A DNA stretch of 64,000 nt from Knufia peltigerae. Lineage: Eukaryota; Ascomycota; Eurotiomycetes; Chaetothyriales; Trichomeriaceae. Position 1 is the stretch's first letter. Each line of letters starts with the position of its first letter. This document shows, in pieces, positions 21,888 to 31,670 of this stretch. The stretch covers positions 78,641 to 142,640 of the forward strand of contig JAPDRN010000093.1 in the NCBI GenBank assembly GCA_030247855.1. The letters are read 5' to 3'. The notes under the pieces were generated by a model. The model ran no database searches and was not told where the DNA came from. It saw nothing but the letters and a program-made list of their open reading frames with translations. The position numbers and the translations under genes are program-made.

Positions 21888-22085
21888 ATGTTATCCTTGC
21901 GGTATCAGGGAAAGTTAGATAAATTCACAAAGTCTTGCGGAATCAGCTTGAGGGCTGCCCTGATAGCGACGAGAACAGTACAGATCATCTCATCCCCTGA
22001 AAAGTCTGAACTGATGCTTGATGAGCAGGCATATATATCCCAAGCGGTAGCGAGGATGAAAATTCTGGGTTGGAAGGTCTTTTAA
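21888..22085 (+). CDS. Possible small protein behind an orphan promoter
   Basis: A 65-codon open frame begins at the first ATG after the TATA box and pyrimidine tract at 21763-21840. It encodes a basic, helix-prone peptide with no recognised motif. It could be a genuine small gene, the first exon of a longer decayed gene, or chance. The only support is position relative to promoter-like sequence. Confidence 0.2.
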   Translation: MLSLRYQGKLDKFTKSCGISLRAALIATRTVQIISSPEKSELMLDEQAYISQAVARMKILGWKVF

Positions 22086-23685
22086 CAGCAGCCCATTATT
22101 GGGCTAGAATAACTGTACAACATCATGGAAAACGTCCATGCCCACATATCGATTGTTTGGTGTTCTTCCTTCTTGATGCCCGTACCATGTTCAAGTTCAG
22201 CCATACTATGATGAGACGCTCAAACTCTTCCTAGACCGCCGCGAGATCAAGCACACCACTCATACAACCAGGTCTGCCAAATCCTGTCACCGAGTTGGCG
22301 ACCACCTTGTTCCTCTCCATCTGCCGTTGTGGGACTGAAGTAGACCATCATCCTTCTATGAGGGGACGGCGGTGTCGTGGACATTGTGAATACCCTTGCT
22401 TCCGTTCGAAACCGAGGCAGCGATGATATTGATCTTAGTCGCCTTCGGTGTCTATCAAGGTTCCCGTACACCGGGCTGAGTGGGCGATTGGCTGCTTCTC
22501 CCCCCAGCTATGTGTATAGCAATCTCCCGACGCCCGTCGATTTGTCGTCTAACAAGCTTGATAAGTTGCTAACTTGCCGCGTCAACCGAAATGCTCACCA
22601 CGATATTTTCCGTGACAGCTTGGTTTCAGCATAGATGAAACGACTGGATAGTCTGATGAACTACCCCGCAAGGTATGCAGATGACTTTGCCTTGTTGGTG
22701 TATCTTGACGGGCATTCATCAATGACCGAAAGGACTCTTGGACCAACCTCTCCGGGTGTAGCTTTTGGTTCGATGAATCGATAAACTGTTGAATAGAATC
22801 CAACAAGCCAGAATTCGACCTCGAACTTTGACTTTCACCTCAAAGTCGGCATCACAGCGATCTTCGTCGACATATCAGTCTGGCTGTCAGAGGCAATATA
22901 GGGGCGTTGGGGGTGAAAGTATTTCCGACTGTCTTTTCAGTCGATTTTATGACGAAACAAATTCAGCTGTCCCGGGGAATGAGCTCAAGTGAGCGCCAGT
23001 CCAACTTCAGCGTGCCACGGACTGACCTATTCATCTCTTGGAGACAAGTACATAAATTGTGTCCTGAGCCGCACTCCTTCTGTTCAACCAAAAAACGATA
23101 TGACGGCTTCTTCATCACTGCATCGACGAGAACAAGGCCGTCATGTCGGCTGGTAACTCTTGCCTCCGGGTCCAACGGGTCCGAATTGACACAGACAGCG
23201 AGACTCCATCTCTGGTATTGGTCTGAACTGGCTTTCGGGGTGTCCGTGATAGCAGCGGCTTCCACACATGGCTTGGCTTCCTGTTGTTTCCCCAGAGCAA
23301 CGTCCATAGAAGCAATGCATCCTATACCTCGTTCTCCGCATCCCCCCCCTGAGTGTGGGGGTTGGATGCCAACCATATGCAAGCCCCGCAAGGTGTTTTT
23401 GACAAAGGATCATCGTGACAAAGCACCTCATCAACGTGGGTGATGATGCCATTCTCCCATCACAGGCCCGAGGTCTTGTATCGGGGTCTTGTCTCGGGAT
23501 TTACAGTAAGGCCTGTTTCCCACCTCATCGATGTACAGTACGCTGCCTTTTGATGGACCCCGCACTTCATACACCCTCCATAAAGGACTAACATTGTCCC
23601 ATATCCGGGTCGGAAATTCATCCTTTGCCTCATCCTTCAAGACAATAGTTCAAGAGTATTGAAGAAGAATTCAGAAGCCACAGAT

Positions 23686-24960
23686 ATGGCACCATCAGCT
23701 GTTGAAACTCCCGTGTCCCAAGCGGCTACAGGTTCAATCCTCGAGAAGCCATGGAGCCGTCCAGCGCCCACCAAAGAGAAGCTTGATTGGGCTCCGTTGA
23801 CCACGATCGATCTCTCCCGCTTCGACGAACCTGGTGGAAAGCAGCAACTAGCCAAAGATCTCTATGACGCCGTCACTCGAGTTGGTTTCTGGACCGTCAT
23901 CAATTCAGGTATCGACGATGAACGAGTTCTTCGCCAATTCAGCATTGGAAATACCTTCTTTAAGGAACCCTTGGAGGAGAAGCGTAGATTTCCTTGTAAC
24001 TTTGCCGAAGGGGAGTACTTTGGATACCGAGAGAATAGCCGCTGGATTGGTGACACTGGAGTCAAGGACAATATCGAGATGGTGTGTCTTTGAGGTGTTC
24101 CCGTTAGCTCTGTCGACTCTTTCACTAACATTCCTGTCTTAGCTTAACATCCCAAAGGCCATTCCAGCCTATGAAAATGTTCCCAAAAACAGGATAATTA
24201 AACAACATTATGACGAGATTGCCAGTTTCCATCGAGAACTGTACGACAAGGTGCTCCGAAAACTTTTCGTTCTGATCGCCATAATTCTCGAGCTCCCTGA
24301 AAATTACTTGGTCGATGCCCACGCCTACGACAGGGAGTCGGACGACCATCTTAGATATATGATATACAATGTTAGAACTCAAGATGAGTGGGATCGTGCC
24401 CAAGGCTACACCAAAGGCGGCCACACCGACTTTGGAAGTTTGACCCTGTTGTTCTCGCAGCATGTCGCTGGCCTGCAAATTCGAACCCCCGAAGGAGAAT
24501 GGAAGTGGGTTCAACCTGTTGAAGGGGGTATCACTTGTAATGCTGCTGATACTTTAACATTCCTCACAAAAGGTAAGTCTAAATGTGTGCCTCGAATAAA
24601 GAACAAAAAAAAGAAAGACATATGGTAACTGATCAATTTTCGGGGGCAACAGGTTTCATTAAATCCACCATCCATCGGGTCGTGACACCACCTAAGGACC
24701 AGATCAACATCCCACGTCTTGGTTTGCTGTACTTTAGCCGACCAGGCGCACATACACCCATGAAGACTGTGCCATCTCCGCTTTTGGATCGCCTGGGTCT
24801 TCTTACCGATGAGGACAAGGATGAGACCAGGGAGGTTCCAACTGGTACAGAGTATGTGCGAGCTCGTGTCAAGGATGTCCACCATAAGACTGTCCTGACC
24901 AAGAGGGAGGGAACATCTTTCGATTTCAAAGGATTAAAAGTGGCGAACTATTATGATTGA
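23686..24960 (+). CDS. 2-oxoglutarate/Fe(II)-dependent oxygenase (isopenicillin-N-synthase-like)
   Basis: Three exons, 23686-24081, 24143-24572 and 24653-24960, with introns of 61 and 80 nt; product 377 residues. The N-terminal DIOX_N-type segment (LTTIDLSRF... VGFWTVINSGID, about residues 45-95) is followed by the double-stranded beta-helix. Iron ligands are visible as H226-x-D228 in GGHTDFGS and His283 in TIHRVV; the 2-oxoglutarate-binding Arg is probably Arg297 in IPRLGLLYF. The family hydroxylates or oxidises small molecules, and fungal members of this type are usually annotated only as 2OG-Fe(II) oxygenases. Substrate unknown. Neighbours give no pathway context: a long spacer lies upstream and a convergent glucanase downstream. 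Confidence 0.85.
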
Positions 24961-25573
24961 AAATGTAGAAATAGTAGCAGCGGCAGCAGCAGCAGCAGTG
25001 GGCGTCGCAATAGTTGCTCGGCTTTGCAATGATGAAGCAAGAGAAAGAATCCAGTTGCGAACCCACAGAAAGGATGTCAAATAAGCCAGAGATGTAACAG
25101 TACTGCGTTACTTTGACCTTGAGTGATACCGACGAACGTGATACATTCAAAATGAGAATGGGAGTGAGACTCAAAAGTGTGTAGTGAATATGGTCCGCGC
25201 CTCGAGCGTCATGTCTTGCTACTCAGTCCTGGTCGACGAGATAGAAAACACCAGGAAGACGAAGAGCACGAAAATCATCATCCCAGCCCAGTCACGTGAG
25301 TAGTGTCTTTGAAAATCATCACGTGATCTTCCGCAAGGCTCCGACAGCCTCGAACCAAAGCAGATTTCGATGGCTCTGGAGAAACCTTGCGGCACATCAT
25401 CCCCTCGCTTCTAGACCTGGGTTAGGCTTTCGTGTCGGAAAGTCACAGCCTCGTATTATTGAAAGTTAATATCCATATACAGTACATAAATCATTTGCAC
25501 AACTTCTACACGCGAACCCGAGCTCTGTCCCAGCGCGAAAGCAAAAAAATATTCAGCCAAGTACAACTGGTCG
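24961..25573. other. Convergent 3' region with CAG repeat and two TCACGTGA boxes
   Basis: 613 bp between two converging genes. A (GCA)n tract lies at about 24982-24998, just after the oxygenase stop. Two identical 8-bp palindromes TCACGTGA lie at 25302-25309 and 25319-25326. Promoter-type boxes between two 3' ends are unexpected. Confidence 0.6.
25302..25326. promoter_or_regulatory. Paired TCACGTGA palindromes (E-box)
   Basis: Two perfect copies of TCACGTGA with 17-bp start-to-start spacing. CACGTG is the core of bHLH factors such as Cbf1-type regulators. Binding is inference; the location between convergent genes is odd. Confidence 0.4.
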
Positions 25574-27042
25574 TTATTTTGGTGCCGTACAGCCGCCTTG
25601 ACTCCACATCTTGACAGACCGTACTGTCAGGCCACGAGCAGCACCCTCTCCCCAGGTCGGTAGCCAGGTCGTCCGAGCATCCCAGAACTCTCGTGGAGCA
25701 GTGAGGCTTTTGTCGCCCCATGGTTTGTTGGCCACGCCGTCCTTGAAAAATCCATTGGTACTCCCGACGGCCACGTTCAGGATGAGGTAGAACGGTTGAT
25801 CGAACGGTGTATTTCTACGTCCTGTGCCGGCCCACGGGTTGTACAGGGCCGAGTTGTTGACCAGCGCGGCTCCAAAGTCGCCAAAGTCCCACATGTTCTT
25901 GTGTGACGTGAATTTGGTGAACATAACTTGCTAAAGTCCGTGTCAGCGTTGGGCTGTCATACCTTTGGGGGAAGATCACATATACATACCACCAGTCGTG
26001 TGTCCACGTACATGAACAGATACTTTTCCGACCACTCCAGGCCATAGGTATGGAAAGCCTCTGAATAGTCGGTACGACGCAAGTTATGCTTACCAGAGGT
26101 TTTCCACCACGCATCCGCAGCCGGGATGGGGCCCCAATGGAGACTGCTGGAAACGCTGTCTCGACCGTCGGGGTATTGGGACCCGGGATTGCCTCTGAAC
26201 TCTGCGATATCGATCTCGCCACTGGCGGGCCACTGTCCGTATGCCCCGGCTCCATGCTTGCCTTGAGGCTCTGGCATCATCCAGATCGCAGGCCAGAGCC
26301 AGTCTCCAGCGGGTGCCTTTGCCACGACTTCTACGCGGCCATAGGTGATGTTCTTGCGCTTGGAAGTATTCAGTCGGGCACTCCTGACGGGGTTGATGAT
26401 TGTCCCGGACGTATCATTGCTGCGGATCGAGCAGTCATTGGGGTTACCCGAGACCGCCGTGCAGGTTCCAGCTGTAGTCAGGTTGAGCACATAATTATTG
26501 TTGAGCTCTGCTGGGGTAATATCAGTGCTCTCTGTCGTCAATGTAGGCACGATATGAAGCCCCTCAGCATCGACATATGCGTTTTGGGGATCGTCGGTCG
26601 TCCATTCAAATGACCCGCTGCCGAAGCCTCCTCGTTGAATCTCAAAGTTCCAGATACTCTTGTCTAGGGTCTGGAAGTCATCTTCGAGGACGAGACAATA
26701 TTGAAAGTTGGAGACTGATTTGTAGCCAAAGTAGCAGATGACTCCTCCTATGATGATGCCGATCAAGACGGAGACCCAGAAAATGACCCGCTCCCACCGT
26801 CGACGAGGCTCCTTTTCTTCTAACCAGGGTTTTGGGTAATCTGGCCCTGTGAACCGCGACGACTTGAACTTCCTCCTTGTGAAAGCAGGTCCATTCGTCT
26901 GAAGGTTTGTTAGGCTTGACTGTGTACTCGGCGTTTTGATCTCATTGCGAGAGCTTGTGAATGGATTTGAACGTGAAGAGTAAGATGTCGAACGAGAAAC
27001 GGTGACACTCATGACGGCTCTTGTGAAGTTTGCTGGCTGCAT
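25574..27042 (-). CDS. Membrane-anchored GH16 beta-glucanase-like protein
   Basis: Two exons on the minus strand, 27042-25990 and 25930-25574, with a 59-nt intron (GTATGT...TTTAG, phase 0); product 469 residues from ATG 27042, or 459 from the in-frame ATG at 27012. A basic cytoplasmic N-terminus (about 85 residues, Ser/Thr-rich) precedes one transmembrane helix (about 86-108), giving a type II orientation, and the GH16 domain follows. The catalytic signature is GEIDIAEF, the E-x-D-x-x-E form with a beta-bulge typical of 1,3(4)-beta-glucanases; WLWPAIWMMP precedes it and the C-terminal FYLILNVAVGS follows. A role in cell-wall beta-glucan modification at the cell surface is inferred. It shares a 1.55-kb divergent promoter with the GT2 glycosyltransferase gene, another wall or surface-polymer enzyme. 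Confidence 0.85.
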
Positions 27043-28595
27043 CAGAAAAAAGGACGAAGATGGCGTTGCTCTGTCAAATATGTCAAAATCGTGGAAGCCA
27101 AAGGCTATCTAACAGTCTGATCGACAACACTAAGCCTGACAGCGCACGGGAATCATTGCCATGGCTGCAAGCCTTCTGCAGGTATTGCGCAACCAACCAA
27201 AGTAACATATGATATAAACTTTAGAGGCTCGAATGTTTATTAGCGAAATGGTAGGCGAGTCACTCGTTCAGGTCATCGCTGAATTAGGTATGAGGATGCG
27301 GTATTTCCGGCTGTACATGGTGAGTGAATTTCTCAAGGTGGGCTGAGAATTCCCATGCTTCAGAATAGCTTCGCACTGTGTCGTCTGTAGGAGAGCACGG
27401 ACATTCGATCCAAGACGCTCTAGAAGAAGTGCGGGCGATCGAAAGCGGCATCTTGAGCGAGTGCCCTGAGAGCCATGACGACTTAGGCATGGAAAAGAGC
27501 AGGCCGAGGGAGTTCTGCCGCGCCGTGTCTCTTTTCTGCCCATGACAAAACCGGAGCTGTGTCGGGTCCCGATTACATCGCTTGACACGGACCTCACCTG
27601 AGGACACACGAGCATACAGATTGAGTTTTGCAAAGCGCCAGATTCGCGATAGCTCGGCGCTCGCCTAGCCTTCCTCTTTGAATATTAGACCACTTTGGCA
27701 GAAATCCAAAGAGGACTAGCCTCTACTTTAGAGCGAATTCTAAAGAAGCTTTTTGTTCACGTCAACTCCATTCATTTTCAACACCACAACCAGCCGCGGC
27801 CGCGACCTGCATACAAACTCCCGAATAACGCGCGAGAATAAGGTGGATTTGCAATGGGTTCTGGGTCTCTGTAAGTATGCGGCTCACTTAGCCATTTGCA
27901 GAGCGAGACCTGCACCGGAGTGACCATAGACACGGCATGACAGTGGCAGACTCCGTCTCCTTCCAGCGTGAATACCCTGTAGGTTCGAAGTGGTAAGTGC
28001 TTCCGAAAAGTTCATGTGCACATTCACATGGGATTTTGTGCACCTCTATTCACATTCACCATGGGACATGCATTATCTCCGTTCGGCTTTGTTCGGAGTG
28101 CTGTCTCAGCTCTGGTGCTTTCAGGTCAGCGATATCATATTCCGGAGCAAGAAGGTGGGTCACAGTTGCGTTGGTTTGATGAGGCTCTTTGCAAAGATCT
28201 CAATAGAGCTCGTCGTCCCCGATGCTACTTGGAGCGATCTGCCACCGTCTGGAACGGGCTTTCCAGTCCGGGAAGCTTCGTGATGGAGACGGTACCATCG
28301 CTTCGGTTCCAGAGTTCTGGTACCGCAGGGTTTACCGTCCGAAACCTTGAGCTCTCACCTCAAGGCACATATTCCCACCATTCAAGGCAGATGGTCGGGT
28401 ATGCTCGTCTCATTCAGGTAAGGAGATCTGCTTTAAGACCCCGGGGCTAAAGATGGCAAGATGCTAGTATAAAGCATTCCCATCGACCCTACCCTGATGC
28501 TTGGAGATTTTCCTTGCACTTTCACATTTCTTGTATGATCATCCCTTCCATACCAAGATCAAGACTCGGCCTCAACTCCATTCAGATCCAGAGTC
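27043..28595. promoter_or_regulatory. Divergent promoter region of GH16 and GT2 genes
   Basis: 1.55 kb between divergent starts. Open frames of 60-144 codons occur on the + strand at 27990-28450 but overlap in different frames and match no family I know. No clear TATA box. The two flanking genes both act on polysaccharides, so shared regulation is plausible. Confidence 0.45.
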
Positions 28596-31500
28596 ATGGA
28601 GATCCCTTCTCAAGAACACCTTCATGTGTTCGATTACCCTTCTTCGTCCCCTTCCTCATCATACAGCAGTACACCGAGTCGAGCAGTATCTCGTTGCTCA
28701 TCTAGCATATCGCCCAGAGCATCTGGGAGAAAGACAGAGATAGTAAGTTGACTTGGATTCATTTCGTTGCCTATCTAACCGTTGCAGCTTGCAAAATACC
28801 TATTCAGAAAGTGTGATCAGCAAAAATGGTTTGAGGCCCACGATCAAGAGCTCAGTGATGTCTCAACCTCTGACCACGTCGGCGTCATTCTGAGAGCGGA
28901 GGACGGCACATACTACTGCGAACCTGCCAGCATAAACAACGCATGCGTGCGAGCGGCTAGCCACTTGAACGCCTCAGCAGGGCTGTGTATGAGATCTGGC
29001 GCAGTCCTAGAACTCCTTGACCAGATCTCTTTCGAAGACACCCACTTGGAGCTCGGCAGCTCCGGGGTCGACTTGCATATTGTGTCGACTGTCGCTGACA
29101 TCGCCAACTTCGCTTCTGGACTACGGCTTGACACTTGTCTGTTTCTCTGCAAGAAAGAAAGCATGATTTTTATTCTCGTTGACCATCATCAAGTATTGCT
29201 GAAGCGAGGATGGTATGTGGAAGACTTGCTCATCGAGCATATCTATGGTAATCAGGGGCTTGACGGCTATCCTCAAACCTCTCGCACAGATTCAAGAAGT
29301 CATACAGAGCACTCCAACCACAGAGTACAAGACCAACGACGACCTAACACCGAAGTCCTCCCTTACGTACCAGAAGCCGCTCTCGAAGATCCTACCATGA
29401 AAGAGAAAATCAACGTCATTCAAGCCGCACTAGACAAAGAGGTACATGGCGACCAGCTTTTCGATCCAGAAAAGGAGGGACAGGAAGCACCCAAACGAAA
29501 GCTACTCCTGCGTCATGCTGTCATGGTCTCAATCGCGATGATCTTGGTCGTGGTTGTGGAAATGGCTTGCATTGCCAAGATGGTAACCGAGGTTCAGCTG
29601 GATCGCAACTATACCAGATTCGCACTTCTCTGTTTGGTGCCGATGTTTGCTCTCTTCTCTCTCTTCTTCATGATTGTGGTATGCGGCTCTCTTTGGCAGA
29701 TCTTTGGACCTCTGTCTTCGCTGAAGCAGAACAGCAAGTACTACTCGGCTATCGCTCCGAAGCCGGGCCGATACCCAGATCTTGAACTGCCCCATATTAC
29801 CATTCAGATGCCAGTGTACAAGGAAGGCCTTCAAGGAGTCATCATTCCAACAATCACATCAGTCATGCAAGCTGTAAAATACTACGAGGCTCAGGGTGGG
29901 AGCGCCTCGATCTTTGTAAACGATGATGGGATGCAGCTTGTCAGCCAAGATTTGGCAGATGCACGCAAAGCTTACTATGAAATCAACAATATTGGCTGGT
30001 GTGCCCGACCTCCCCACAAAGAAAAGGGCAAGAAGAAATCCTGGGGAAGGAAAGCTGAAAAGACCAACGATGAAGAAGCCGAAACCAGCACATCATATTT
30101 CCTACGCAAAGGTCAGTTTAAAAAGGCTAGTAACATGAATTATTGCTTGGACTTTTCTCTTCGCGTTGAAGACCAATACCTTGCAATGGTGGATACAATC
30201 TGTCAGGAGCGCGGATGCACACCAGAACAGTTGGACCCTGAAGAAGGAAATCGAATCTACCAACAAGCACGCGACCACGTTGTTGCAAACGACAATGGAC
30301 GCACCTGGGCTGCTGGAGACGTCCGAGTGGGATCTATCATTCTCATCATTGACTCCGATACACGAGTGCCCGAAAATTGCCTGCTTTATGGTGCCCTGGA
30401 AATGCACGAGAGTCCTGAAGTGGCATTGATACAACATGCCTCTGGAATTATGCAGGTGGTGCACAATGCTTTCGAGAACGGCATTACCTACTTCACTAAC
30501 TTGATCTACACTTCGATTTCTTTTGCCGTTGGTATGGGAGATTGCGCACCATTTGTCGGCCACAATACCTTCATTCGCTGGGACGCTTTACAGTCCATAG
30601 CATGGTTCGACGAAGAAGACAAGTGCACCAAATTCTGGAGCGACAGCCATGTCAGTGAAGATTTCGACGTCAGCTTGCGTCTACAGATGAACAACTTTGT
30701 GGTCCGTCTTGCTACCTATCATGAAGGTGGCTTCAAGGAAGGTGTGAGTCTTACCGTATACGACGAACTGGCTCGATGGGAGAAGTATGCATACGGTTGT
30801 AACGAACTGGTCTTCAACCCTCTCTACAAGTGGCCTTACAAAGGTCCTATCACTCGTCTATTTTGGCGCTTCTTGTTCAGCAACATCAAAATCACTGTGA
30901 GTTTTCACCACCACCCAGCCCTCTCAAGAACCTGACTAAAACTCCGCCTGTAGAGCAAAATTACAATCTTGGCATACATTGGAACATACTACGCTGTCGC
31001 TTCAGCCTTGCCTCTGTCTTTGGCAAACTACCTCATCGTTGGATGGTTTGCCAATGAGATCGATCAATTCTACTTGACCTCCTGGAAAGTTTGGGTTGGG
31101 ATGATGATTGTGTTCAACGTCCTGTCACCCATAGGGTACGCAATGCTCCGACACCGAATGGGGAAGACGACTTTCTTCCGGTCCCTATGGGACACTATCA
31201 AATGGACGCCCATGTTCCTGCTTTTCTTCGGTGGTGTTTCCTTTCACCTGATGAAAGCCCTCTTGTGTCACTTCTTCAGTATTAAGATGGAATGGACGAC
31301 GTAAGTTGAACCCAAACAAAGACCTATCTTCGAGAAGTCCGATATTGACAAGACAATAGCACGGCCAAAGAATACAACGGAGGCTTTCGAATCGGACTAG
31401 ATCGAATCGTTCGAGACTTCAAATGGATGTACCTAATTATTATTGTGCTTACCGCAGGCATGATCTACTTGGGTAAGCTTCACCATTGCGACTGCTCAGT

Positions 31501-31670
31501 GCAATCAGGCACAAGTGGTTGGCTCTCTGACGTCTTTACAATTCGCTAATTCTCGCTCAGGTTGCTTCGCACCTTACGGATGGACCATCAAAGATTTTTC
31601 AGCCATTGTCCCGTTGGCAAACCAAGTGGGATGTCATGCATTGCTTCCGTTTGCTCTAGGACTGTTCTAG
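28596..31670 (+). CDS. Polytopic family-2 glycosyltransferase (fungal GT2, ZtGT2-like)
   Basis: Five exons: 28596-28742, 28788-30896, 30954-31300, 31360-31472 and 31561-31670; 941 residues. The first intron (45 nt) has GTAAGT, a CTAAC branch point and TTGCAG, and the upstream Ser-rich exon starts at an ATG in the correct phase. Two hydrophobic spans near 295-350 precede the catalytic domain. Processive GT2 motifs are visible: NDDG (427-430), D571-x-D573 in DSDTR, E673-D674 in SEDFD, and a variant of Q-x-x-R-W as LARW (Arg712-Trp713). Four or more membrane spans follow to the C-terminus. This layout resembles chitin and hyaluronan synthases and matches the conserved fungal GT2 enzyme reported as required for hyphal extension on solid surfaces in Zymoseptoria and Fusarium. 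The polymer it makes is not known. A divergent GH16 glucanase lies upstream. Confidence 0.8.

Larger units (their letters stand above)
20663..23685. other. Three-kilobase spacer with no recognised gene
   Basis: Gene-poor stretch between the carboxypeptidase start and the 2OG oxygenase. It contains a promoter-like segment near 21763-21850 followed by a short open frame, and interrupted open frames on the minus strand between about 22250 and 23400. None carries a domain I recognise. Relics of a decayed gene or a non-coding RNA are possible; I cannot decide from sequence alone. Confidence 0.5.

Noticed and set aside
28016..28450. 144-codon frame upstream of the GT2 gene
   Set aside because: Overlapping frames on the same strand, no family similarity, and the real GT2 first exon starts further right in a different frame.
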